This document shows positions 7,476 through 13,925 of a stretch of 20,429 bases of DNA, in pieces (positions within the stretch are counted from its first letter, which is position 1; every line of letters begins with the position of its first letter). This DNA is from Treponema sp. (GTDB taxonomy: Bacteria > Spirochaetota > Spirochaetia > Treponematales > Breznakiellaceae): NCBI GenBank assembly GCA_031288815.1, contig JAITQR010000164.1, forward strand, positions 1-20,429, read 5' to 3'. The notes beneath the pieces were generated by a model that saw only the letters and a list, made by a program, of their open reading frames with translations, was not told the DNA's origin and did no database searches. The translations under genes and the position numbers were made by a program.

Positions 7476-8027
7476 ATGGCAAATAACGAAATAGTTCCTG
7501 GTTTTGATGATGAAAAAGACGAAAGCCTCAAAATAAAGCTTCAAAAGGTGAATGAGGTGGAAGGGTGTCTTGTTCTTTATCTTTCAGGGTATATTGACAC
7601 GTATAATTCCAATTATTTTCAGAAAAGGATCCTGAAGGCCATTGAAAACGGGTTTATTCGCCTTATTTTTCAGTGCAGCGGGCTTAATTACGTGTCCTCC
7701 ACCGGTATTGGCTCCTTTACCGCCTTCCTCAAGTCGGCCAAGCCCAAGGGCGGCGATCTGGTGCTCCTGGAAATACAGCCCAAGGTATACGAGGTATTCC
7801 AGTTGCTGGGGTTTTCTCAGTTTTTCAATATTAAAGATAACCTTGACGATTCCATCAATTTCTTCAAAAGCGGTGTTTCCGTAGATTCAGTCTCCCTTTT
7901 TCCGCGGATCTTCTCCTGTCCTATCTGTTCAAAGAAGCTTAAAGCCTTAAAACCGGGGCGTTTTCGCTGTTCCGAGTGCAAGACGATCCTCGCCATAGAC
8001 AATTCCGGCCAGGTTTTCCTGGGTTAA
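7476..8027 (+). CDS. STAS-domain protein (anti-anti-sigma type) fused to a zinc ribbon
   Basis: The product has 183 residues. Residues about 18-130 form a STAS domain like SpoIIAA/RsbV, with SGYIDTYN near 37-44 and the switch loop NYVSSTGIGSF at 71-81. Ser75 aligns with the serine phosphorylated by anti-sigma kinases in SpoIIAA, while the Asp usually before it is Ser74. Residues 148-168 form a zinc ribbon, C-x2-C (148, 151) and C-x13-C-x2-C (165, 168), an unusual addition. Family members bind and release partner-switching kinases. No such kinase or sigma factor is encoded nearby, so the partner is elsewhere or the role differs. ATG 7476 is chosen because AAGGGAG lies about 5 nt before it; the open frame to TTG 7398 would start inside the promoter. 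pspA follows 52 bp later. Confidence 0.82.
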   Translation: MANNEIVPGFDDEKDESLKIKLQKVNEVEGCLVLYLSGYIDTYNSNYFQKRILKAIENGFIRLIFQCSGLNYVSSTGIGSFTAFLKSAKPKGGDLVLLEIQPKVYEVFQLLGFSQFFNIKDNLDDSINFFKSGVSVDSVSLFPRIFSCPICSKKLKALKPGRFRCSECKTILAIDNSGQVFLG

Positions 8028-8079
8028 GATTCGGAATGGCGTTCAAATAAGAGAAGAAGGGAAGGGAGAGGCTGTTGTC

Positions 8080-8781
8080 ATGGGTATTTTTGGCAGATTA
8101 AGAACCCTTATCGCCGCGAACATCAATCACCTTATCAACAAGGCTGAAAAGCCGGAAAAGATACTCAACCAGGCTATTCTGGACATGAACGAACAGCTTA
8201 TCGAGTCCAAAAAGGCGGTGGCCATGGCCATTGCCGACGAGCGGAAGCTGTACCGGGAAATGGAAAACCAGGCCGCCCAGGCCCAGGATTGGGAAAAAAA
8301 GGCCATGCTGGCGGTTAACGCGGGAAAAGACGATCTCGCCAAGGAGGCGCTGCTCCGGAAACAGGAGAACGACAACGCCTCCCTGGAGTACCGGAAACAG
8401 TGGGAAGCCCAAAAAGCCTCGGTAGAGAAACTCAAAGAAGCCCTGAAAGAACTTCAGGACAAGATGGAGAAGGCCCAGCGGCAGAAAAACCTGCTTATCG
8501 CCCGGGCCAAGCGGGCGGAAGCCCAGCAAAAGATCCAGGATACCATGTCCAGCATATCGGGGAACCGCTCGGCCTTTGACGCCTTTGACCGCATGGCCCA
8601 GAAGGTTGACCAGATGGAGGCCCAGGCGGACGCCGCCAAGGAGCTGGAGGATTTTTCCACCGGCTCAAATCTGGAAAAACAGTTCGCCGAACTGGAAAAA
8701 TCCGACGCCAAGGCGGATGAACTTTTGGCGGGCTTAAAAGATAAAATGAAGGCCCTCCCCGAAGGGTCTAAAAATTCTTAG
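8080..8781 (+). CDS. pspA: PspA/IM30 (Vipp1) family membrane-stress protein
   Basis: The 233-residue protein of the ESCRT-III-like PspA/IM30 family binds stressed inner membrane and forms rods or rings that limit proton leakage. The N-terminal amphipathic helix (MGIFGRLRTLIAANIN) is followed by the diagnostic KAEKPEKILNQAILDMNEQL segment and a long Ala/Lys/Glu/Gln-rich coiled coil to about residue 155. A second helical hairpin runs to the end. The length suits PspA (about 220-230) and there is no Vipp1-type C-terminal tail. A purine-rich stretch, AAGGGAAGGGAGAGG, lies upstream of ATG 8080. The gene follows the STAS/zinc-ribbon gene on the same strand and probably shares its promoter, suggesting an envelope-stress unit controlled by partner switching. 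No pspF or pspBC genes are present. Confidence 0.9.
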   Translation: MGIFGRLRTLIAANINHLINKAEKPEKILNQAILDMNEQLIESKKAVAMAIADERKLYREMENQAAQAQDWEKKAMLAVNAGKDDLAKEALLRKQENDNASLEYRKQWEAQKASVEKLKEALKELQDKMEKAQRQKNLLIARAKRAEAQQKIQDTMSSISGNRSAFDAFDRMAQKVDQMEAQADAAKELEDFSTGSNLEKQFAELEKSDAKADELLAGLKDKMKALPEGSKNS

Positions 8782-8798
8782 GCTGAGTCATTTTGGCC

Positions 8799-8819
8799 CT
8801 GTGGATAAGCTGTTAATAA
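8799..8819 (-). promoter_or_regulatory. DnaA box (exact) plus degenerate box, copy 1
   Basis: TGTGGATAA at 8800-8808 is the exact reverse complement of the TTATCCACA DnaA box. TGTTAATAA (8811-8819, 7 of 9) follows 11 bp downstream, one helical turn. Confidence 0.6.
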
Positions 8820-8975
8820 ATTAGGGAAAACAGCGTACCCTGTCCGTTTTTATACACCCTAGATGTTCCCGAAGCGCCTGGATTTTTAACGTTTTTCCAA
8901 TTTTTGACCCGATAAAGAATCGGCGTTTTAAGATACCCTATGCCGGTTTAGTAAAACACGAAAAAAGGGCCGGCC

Positions 8976-9020
8976 ACGAAAACAAAAACGGGTCTTTTTA
9001 GGGGTCTTTTGTTTTTCCGT
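8976..9020. repeat. A/T-rich imperfect inverted repeat
   Basis: ACGAAAACAAAA (8976-8987) can pair with TTTTGTTTTTCCGT (9007-9020) over 12 bp with two single-base bulges and a 19-nt loop. The loop and right arm hold the GGGTCTTTT direct repeat. It is weak as a terminator and lies between the two DnaA boxes. Confidence 0.35.
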
Positions 9021-9021
9021 T

Positions 9022-9042
9022 CTGTGGATAACCTGTTAATTT
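9022..9042 (-). promoter_or_regulatory. DnaA box (exact), copy 2
   Basis: TGTGGATAA at 9023-9031 repeats the first box, and the flanks match too: 18 of 19 bases agree between 8799-8817 and 9022-9040. The copies are in the same orientation and 223 bp apart. This copy ends 16 bp before the -35 of the downstream gene. Confidence 0.6.
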
Positions 9043-9057
9043 CAGAGCCCGGCAATC

Positions 9058-9092
9058 TTGAAATAGCGCTGTCCCCGTGTTAGGCTCTAAAG
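9058..9092 (+). promoter_or_regulatory. Promoter of the LptF/G-like gene pair, leaderless type
   Basis: TTGAAA (9058-9063, 5 of 6), a 17-bp spacer, TAGGCT (9081-9086) and 6 nt lead into GTG 9093. The -10 keeps T1, A2 and T6. The geometry equals that of the other leaderless-type starts and supports the GTG start codon. Confidence 0.5.
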
Positions 9093-10007
9093 GTGAAAAA
9101 TTTCGCCCGCTTAGTGATATTTTTCAGCCTCAGCTTCGCGGCCTTGTTTTTCCTTGCCACCATTGTCCGTTACCTGCAAATCAGGATAGACGCGGTACGC
9201 AGCCTTCCGCCCGGGCCGGACCGGCCCCTGGAGGAACTGTTTTTCGCTATCCATTGGGCGCTTCCCGCCACCATCTATGTTTCCCTGCTTTTTGGCCTGA
9301 GCTACTCGGCCAGACGGCGGATTTTTGCCCCCCTGTCCGTGGTTTGCCTTGTTATCCTTACCACGGTCCTGAGTTTTGCCGCCTTTACCGCCTCGGACCA
9401 CCTTGCCCGCCTTCCCGGCCTGGCAAATCCGGCAAAAAACCTGGGCAGGCCGGGGCTCATCCTCCGCCAGGGGGACAACGCCATGGTGCTGCTGGGCGAT
9501 CCCGCGGAGATCCGGAATCCCCGGGTGGTCTCCATCCCCGGAAACCCCTTGACCTTTCAAAGAATTCCCCCGGGCTCGAATGCTTCTGTCCTGAACCTGC
9601 CTTCCGCCCCTTTCAGAACCGATACGGCCTGGTTCCTCCAGAGCCTTATCATTGATTTTACCCTTGACGGACGCCAGCTGGCGGCCCGGTTTGCCGAAGG
9701 CCCCCTGTTTTTCCTGCTGTATACCCTCTCCCTGGTCTTTCTCTTGTCGTCCCTGCGTTTCATCCTGGACCTTAGCGCCTGGCCCCTGGCGAATCTCTTC
9801 CTGGGGGCTCTGGTATTCCGGGGCATTCTGGTTCTGGAAACTTTCCTGAACTCCCGGGAGGTTCACGGTTTCCTGGCCGATTTTATAGGCGGCATGATCC
9901 CTTCTTCCCTTGCCGGCCCCCTGGTGTTCTGCTTCCTGGGTTCTCTGGTCTGTCTGTACAGCGGACTCAGCTTCCTGGCCGCGAGGAAGAGCGATGAAGA
10001 TTATTAA
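9093..10007 (+). CDS. Membrane protein with 3+3 helix topology, possible divergent LptF/LptG-like subunit
   Basis: The 304-residue product has three hydrophobic segments near 6-30, 50-70 and 75-100, a soluble stretch of about 100 residues rich in short strands (about 105-205), then three more segments near 208-232, 234-252 and 270-298. This 3 + soluble + 3 order is that of the LptF/LptG permease family, which pairs with the LptB ATPase to extract lipid from the inner membrane. I see no firm sequence motif, so the link rests on topology and on the next gene, which shows better LptG-like features. The two genes overlap by 14 bp and would be coupled, as expected for two subunits of one transporter. 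It starts at GTG 9093, placed 6 nt after a -10 hexamer. Confidence 0.6.
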   Translation: MKNFARLVIFFSLSFAALFFLATIVRYLQIRIDAVRSLPPGPDRPLEELFFAIHWALPATIYVSLLFGLSYSARRRIFAPLSVVCLVILTTVLSFAAFTASDHLARLPGLANPAKNLGRPGLILRQGDNAMVLLGDPAEIRNPRVVSIPGNPLTFQRIPPGSNASVLNLPSAPFRTDTAWFLQSLIIDFTLDGRQLAARFAEGPLFFLLYTLSLVFLLSSLRFILDLSAWPLANLFLGALVFRGILVLETFLNSREVHGFLADFIGGMIPSSLAGPLVFCFLGSLVCLYSGLSFLAARKSDEDY

Positions 10008-11778
10008 GCCCAATAAAGATTTTTTTCTTTCCTTCGGGGCGCTTTTTGTCTTTTACCTGCTGTTTTCTTCCCTGGCCGTGCTGGGTTTCCGCTATTTTTT
10101 CCCCGGCCAGGCGCCGCCGCTGCCCAGCCTTGCCCGTTCCTGGAATCTGATTCAGGGAATTTTCGCGCTCCTTTCCCTCCTCCCCGCCCTTATTATGAGC
10201 GCCCTGGTCTTTCCCTTCGGCCTGTATCCGCAAAACGAATCCGAAGTAACGCGCTTTTCTCCCCGGTTTTTTCAGCTCATCAAAGGGCCCATTGTCGCCG
10301 CCATCTGCGCTTCCCTGGTGTACGGGCTGCTTTTCTTTATTGTTCAGCCCGGGGTACAGAATTTCAGGGCGGATCTGAAATCCCAGGGGATTTTCTTCCG
10401 GCTGGCCCAGGGCCGGGCCCAGGAGCACGCGGGGCGGGGGGAATGGCCCCAGGCCGCCATTTTTATCGGTCTTTGTGAGCGTATATGGCCGGAAAGTCCG
10501 GGAATAGAGGAACTCCGGAGGGAGGCGGATGTCCACCTGGCGGAGATAGAGGGCCGGGAACAGATGGAACTGGCGGAAGCCCTGGTGGAGCGGGATTACT
10601 GGGATACCGTCCCTTCCGGCATTCCGGATCAGCGGAAACCGCTGGGCGCCGCCGACGCCTTGTCCATGGCGGAAACGGCCTTGCGGGAGGAGCGGTTTTA
10701 CGACGCCCACTGGCTCGCCACTTTGGCGGAGCGCTTGGCCGGGCCCGGCAGCCCGGAACTGGGAGAGGCCCCCCGGATAGCGGCCCTCGCCTGGACCGGC
10801 ATGGCTTCCCTGGCGCCGAACGCCAGGGACAGAGAGCTGTATTCCCTTTACCGGCTTAAGCAGTCGGGCTACGAGGCCATGCTTGCCGGGGACTGGATAC
10901 GGGCCTACTATATCTTCCTGGAACTGAGGAAACTAAGCCCCGGCGACCCGGACGTGATCAATTTTCTTGCCCAGAGCGAAAGGGAAGCCCGGAAGACGGC
11001 CTTCTTTACCGACGAAATTGACACGAGAGTGGGGGAGATCCTTACCGAGGCGGTATTTTCCCTGCCGGCCAATTCCCCCCGGGGAGGAGGCAGGGGGGTG
11101 ATGCGTTTCGCCACCCTTTCGGTCTTCGCCGATTACGCTTACGGTTTCGGGGTGGAGTTTATCTCTTTGGACGGCGAAGACCGGATTTTGTCCCATTTTA
11201 CCGCCCCTTACGCCAAGATACTTCCCATTACCCTGAATTCCCAGGGCCAGACCCTCATGCTGATGCGGGTTCTGGATCGTTACGACAGAGACAAGCGCTG
11301 GGAGCCGGCATGGATCGTTCCCGCCGCCGGGGACAGCCAGATAATTCTGGAAATAGACTACGAAACTTTCCGCCTGCTTGCCCAAGTTAGACAGGGGCTG
11401 GACGATCTTTCCCTGGGACAGATCTTCAACGCCGCGAAAAGCCTTGAAACGTACGGTTATATCCCCCAGGTTTTTCAGTCCGAACTTATCTACCGGCTTT
11501 CCGAGCCGTTGTTCCTGCTTCCCATGGCGATTGTGGCCATCATCCTTGGCTGGCGTTTCCGGGCCCGGAAACCGCCCCGCTACGCCGTCATCCCCATGCT
11601 TTTTGTCCTTCCCCTGGTGTTTAACGGGCTAGTGTACGCTTACCGGTATATCCTCAACGTCCTGGGGATCTGGACGGTTCTTTCCCTGGGCTTTTCCAGC
11701 GCCCTGCTTATCTACACGGTCGGGGCGGGCATTCTCTTTGTCCTTTCCCTGATTATGCTGGCGTCCCAGCGCGGGTAA
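9994..11778 (+). CDS. LptF/LptG-like permease with a helical-repeat insertion in its periplasmic part
   Basis: The product has 594 residues. Three N-terminal membrane helices lie near 11-34, 50-75 and 95-117. Residues about 130-340 form Ala/Leu/Glu-rich helical pairs like tetratricopeptide repeats (for example RFYDAHWLATLAERL and DWIRAYYIFLELRKLSP). A strand-rich segment of about 125 residues follows, then the segment from LSLGQIFNAAKSLETYGYIP, which resembles the coupling region of LptF/LptG ('LS..ei..y...l...G', then a helix, then 'Pl'). Three final helices lie near 505-523, 530-552 and 560-588. LptF/LptG pump lipopolysaccharide or related lipid from the inner membrane; the repeat insertion is not part of the usual family. 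The start is ATG 9994 with GAGGAAGAG just upstream, inside the preceding gene. It converges on murA with only 23 bp between. Confidence 0.65.
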   Translation: MKIIKPNKDFFLSFGALFVFYLLFSSLAVLGFRYFFPGQAPPLPSLARSWNLIQGIFALLSLLPALIMSALVFPFGLYPQNESEVTRFSPRFFQLIKGPIVAAICASLVYGLLFFIVQPGVQNFRADLKSQGIFFRLAQGRAQEHAGRGEWPQAAIFIGLCERIWPESPGIEELRREADVHLAEIEGREQMELAEALVERDYWDTVPSGIPDQRKPLGAADALSMAETALREERFYDAHWLATLAERLAGPGSPELGEAPRIAALAWTGMASLAPNARDRELYSLYRLKQSGYEAMLAGDWIRAYYIFLELRKLSPGDPDVINFLAQSEREARKTAFFTDEIDTRVGEILTEAVFSLPANSPRGGGRGVMRFATLSVFADYAYGFGVEFISLDGEDRILSHFTAPYAKILPITLNSQGQTLMLMRVLDRYDRDKRWEPAWIVPAAGDSQIILEIDYETFRLLAQVRQGLDDLSLGQIFNAAKSLETYGYIPQVFQSELIYRLSEPLFLLPMAIVAIILGWRFRARKPPRYAVIPMLFVLPLVFNGLVYAYRYILNVLGIWTVLSLGFSSALLIYTVGAGILFVLSLIMLASQRG

Positions 11779-11801
11779 GAGCCGCGGGCCCTAAAGCGCC
11801 G

Positions 11802-13076
11802 CTACCGGGACACGATGCGCGCCCCCAGGGACGACAGCCGGGGGACGATATTTTCGTAGCCCCGCTCGATCTGGTAGACGTTGCGGATGACGCTTTTCCC
11901 CTGGGCGCAGAGGGCGGCGATGATCATGGCCATGCCGGCCCGCACGTCGGGGCTGTGCAGTTCCGATCCGCTCAGCCGGGAGGGGCCTGAGACTACCGCC
12001 CGGTGGGGATCGCAGAGGACTATCCGGGCGCCCATGGCGATAAGCTTGTCCACGAAAAACATCCGGGATTCAAACATCTTTTCGTGAACCAGCACTTCGC
12101 CCCGCACCTGGGTAGCCACCACGGTGATGATGCTGGTTAAATCCGGGGGAAAGCCCGGCCAGGGAGCGTCGTCTATCTTGGGGATCATCCCTCCAAGGTC
12201 GCAGTTAACCGCCATCTTTTGCTTTTTAGGGACGTAGAGACTGGTTCCCTGACATTCCCATTTGATCCCCAGTTTGGCGAAGGCGATCTTCGCGGAACGC
12301 AGATCCTCTTCCCGGGCGCCCTCGATGGTGATCTCCCCCCTGGTCGCCGCGGCCAGCCCGATAAAGGATCCGACTTCCATAAAGTCCGCGCCGATGGTAA
12401 AGTCGCAGCCTGAAAGTTTTTTTACCCCCCTGATGCTGAGGATGTTGGAGCCTATCCCCTGGATCCGGGCCCCCATGGAGACCAGCATACGGCAGAGATC
12501 CTGCACGTGGGGCTCGCTGGCGGCGTTGGTCAGGCTTGTCTCTCCCTTTGCCAGTACCGCCGCCATTACGGCGTTTTCCGTGGCGGTTACCGAAGCCTCA
12601 TCCAGAAAGATGTCTTTCCCCCTCAGGGTTCGGGCGGAAAAGATAAAGGCGTCGTTGCTTTTTACTTTGGCCCCCAGCTCGGTCAACGCGAGAAAATGGG
12701 TGTCCAGACGCCGCCGGCCAATCACGTCCCCGCCGGGGGGTGGCAGAACCGCCAAGCCGGTACGGGCCAGGAGGGGGCCGGCGAAAAGGATTGAGGCGCG
12801 GATTTTTTTCGCCTGTTCCAGGGGGATCTCGGAGGTTTTCATATCCTCCATGGTGAGCCGCCACGCGTTGGGCCCCGCCGCTTCCACCTTTCCGCCAAGG
12901 GCGGCATATATCTCCAGCATTACCTGGACATCTTCAATCTCGGGAATGTTTCGCAGGACAACCGGTTCATCGGACAAAAGGGCGGCGGCAAGGCAGGGTA
13001 AAGCGGCGTTTTTGTTTCCGCTTGCCCTGATCGTCCCCTCCACGGGACCTCCTCCCTCGATCAGGTATTCAGTCAT
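11802..13076 (-). CDS. murA: UDP-N-acetylglucosamine 1-carboxyvinyltransferase MurA
   Basis: The 424-residue cytosolic enzyme transfers enolpyruvate from phosphoenolpyruvate to UDP-GlcNAc, the first committed step of peptidoglycan synthesis. It has the inverted alpha/beta barrel repeats of the EPSP-synthase family. Lys22-Asn23 (SGNKNA) and the [13 protein letters not shown] segment near 93-105 are typical. In the active-site loop, [15 protein letters not shown], Asp117 stands where E. coli MurA has Cys115. Fosfomycin alkylates that Cys, so the enzyme is expected to be intrinsically insensitive, as known for the Asp forms of Mycobacterium, Chlamydia and Borrelia. Later motifs ([22 protein letters not shown]) are intact. 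The start ATG 13076 has no ribosome binding site; TAGAAT lies 6 nt upstream. Confidence 0.97.
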   Translation of the reverse strand: MTEYLIEGGGPVEGTIRASGNKNAALPCLAAALLSDEPVVLRNIPEIEDVQVMLEIYAALGGKVEAAGPNAWRLTMEDMKTSEIPLEQAKKIRASILFAGPLLARTGLAVLPPPGGDVIGRRRLDTHFLALTELGAKVKSNDAFIFSARTLRGKDIFLDEASVTATENAVMAAVLAKGETSLTNAASEPHVQDLCRMLVSMGARIQGIGSNILSIRGVKKLSGCDFTIGADFMEVGSFIGLAAATRGEITIEGAREEDLRSAKIAFAKLGIKWECQGTSLYVPKKQKMAVNCDLGGMIPKIDDAPWPGFPPDLTSIITVVATQVRGEVLVHEKMFESRMFFVDKLIAMGARIVLCDPHRAVVSGPSRLSGSELHSPDVRAGMAMIIAALCAQGKSVIRNVYQIERGYENIVPRLSSLGARIVSR

Positions 13077-13088
13077 ACAAGAATTCTA
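13077..13088 (-). promoter_or_regulatory. -10 region of murA, leaderless type
   Basis: On the minus strand TAGAAT (13088-13083, 5 of 6) ends exactly 6 nt before ATG 13076. The hexamer 17 bp upstream (TGGATC, 13111-13106) is a poor -35. Confidence 0.45.
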
Positions 13089-13108
13089 ACGCCGCTTAAA
13101 GAAAAGAT

Positions 13109-13171
13109 CCATGGAGCGCATAGCGCCATAATTTTTCTAAGTGAAAGGGGAGCGCCCATGGTCCGTTTTTT
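13109..13171. other. Imperfect inverted repeat followed by T6, between murA and the DUF2284 gene
   Basis: CCATGG-A-GCGC (13109-13119) pairs with GCGCCCATGG (13152-13161): ten base pairs, one bulged A and a 32-nt loop. T6 follows at 13166-13171. It looks like a terminator on the plus strand, but no plus-strand gene runs into it. It may instead be an operator or leader structure for the divergent pair. Confidence 0.3.
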
Positions 13172-13219
13172 ACCCGGCGCGATATGGAGCCCCGGGGAAG
13201 AGACGCGCCCTTCCTCCCA

Positions 13220-13255
13220 TTGACAGCGGCGCGGAAAGGCTGTTTTGATAGTTCC
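13220..13255 (+). promoter_or_regulatory. Promoter of the DUF2284/corrinoid cluster, leaderless type
   Basis: A consensus TTGACA (13220-13225), an 18-bp spacer, TTTGAT (13244-13249) and 6 nt lead into ATG 13256. The -10 lacks A2. A GGAAAGG stretch lies about 18 nt before the start codon, too far for a ribosome binding site. Confidence 0.45.
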
Positions 13256-13792
13256 ATGGAGATCCAAGCCGTAATCCAGGCGGCCCTTGCCGGGCGCGCC
13301 CATGAAATTGGCGTGGTGGAGACCTCCGCGCTTGTTTTTTCCCCGGACTTGTACAATACCTGCCGGACCAACGTCTGCGGTAACTACAACAAAGGCTGGG
13401 CCTGTCCCCCGGCGGTGGGGAGCCTTGAGGAACAGCGGGAAAAGATACTTCGCTGGAAATACGCCCTGGTCTTTACCACCAAGTTTGACCTGGAAGACTC
13501 CTTTGACGTTGAGGGAATGGGGGAAGCCCGCAGGATCCATAACCGTCTTACCATGGATATCCGCGGGAAGTTCAGCCCCAACCCGGTCTACGGGGCCGGG
13601 GCCTGTGGCGTCTGTCCCGCCTGCGCCTATCCGGAGCCCTGCCGTTTTCCCGAACGGGCGGTTTCGGCGGTGGAGGCGGCGGGGATAAACGTGACGGAAC
13701 TGAGCCGGACGGCCAAGTTAAAATACAACAACGGCCCCAATACGATCACCTATTTTTCCATGGTTCTGTTCAGCCCAAGCCGCCTGGCGTAA
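13256..13792 (+). CDS. DUF2284-type metal-binding (probable iron-sulfur) protein
   Basis: The 178-residue protein has two cysteine clusters: C36-x4-C41-x8-C50-PP, and C117-x2-C120-x2-C123-x5-C129. The KGWACPP and ACGVCPACAYPEPCRFPE segments are the signature I associate with DUF2284, a family of predicted metal-binding proteins common in anaerobes. The second cluster resembles an iron-sulfur site. No biochemical role is established to my knowledge. The gene lies 133 bp upstream of the corrinoid protein on the same strand, so a redox or metal role linked to corrinoid chemistry is plausible but inferred. ATG 13256 is chosen from its leaderless-type promoter; an upstream extension to 13184 would run through that promoter. 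Confidence 0.8.
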   Translation: MEIQAVIQAALAGRAHEIGVVETSALVFSPDLYNTCRTNVCGNYNKGWACPPAVGSLEEQREKILRWKYALVFTTKFDLEDSFDVEGMGEARRIHNRLTMDIRGKFSPNPVYGAGACGVCPACAYPEPCRFPERAVSAVEAAGINVTELSRTAKLKYNNGPNTITYFSMVLFSPSRLA

Positions 13793-13858
13793 GCCCGCGA
13801 AATCGTTAATGCCTCTGGCTGGATTCCCGAATACGCTGTATCTTTGATGTGTGCGGAA

Positions 13859-13889
13859 AAACCGTTAACCGGAAGCTTGACGGTTTAAC
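13859..13889. promoter_or_regulatory. Two mutually exclusive hairpins or an operator-like palindrome upstream of the corrinoid gene
   Basis: AAACCGT (13859-13865) can pair with ACGGTTT (13880-13886). Alternatively GTTAACCG (13864-13871) can pair with CGGTTTAAC (13881-13889) with one bulged T. The two folds share bases and exclude each other. A TTGACG (13877-13882) inside could be a -35, but no -10 stands at the right distance. No cobalamin-riboswitch B12-box was recognised. Confidence 0.35.
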
Positions 13890-13925
13890 GCAACAAGATT
13901 TTCGCCGTTTTATAGGGGGTGCGCT

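Larger units (their letters stand above)
8782..9057. other. AT-rich intergenic region with DnaA boxes; candidate DnaA-binding locus
   Basis: This gap has no plausible gene and is clearly richer in A/T than its surroundings. It contains two exact DnaA boxes in a 19-bp direct repeat, a near-match TTATACACC on the opposite strand (8850-8858), three T5 tracts spaced exactly 9 bp (8883, 8892, 8901), a GGGTCTTTT direct repeat (8990 and 9002) and an A/T-rich hairpin. The ingredients are those of a replication origin or a DnaA-titrating site, but dnaA and dnaN are not in the window. A regulatory region controlled by DnaA is the alternative. Confidence 0.45.

Noticed and set aside
8782..9057. Calling the DnaA-box gap a proven oriC
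   Set aside because: Only two exact boxes are present, dnaA and dnaN are not in the window, and flanking genes show no clean switch of strand. It is kept as a candidate only.
9910..9993. N-terminal extension of the LptG-like protein
   Set aside because: It would overlap the upstream gene by about 100 bp, while ATG 9994 has a good ribosome binding site and begins directly before the first membrane helix.
9111..10013. A 300-codon minus-strand frame opposite the first membrane gene
   Set aside because: Its Gly/Gln/Lys/Arg-rich product mirrors the hydrophobic codons of the real gene; the plus strand has the promoter, topology and overlap with the next gene.
13793..13925. Cobalamin riboswitch upstream of the corrinoid gene
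   Set aside because: The gap is short for the class and shows no B12-box or multi-stem architecture; only the small alternative hairpins are seen.
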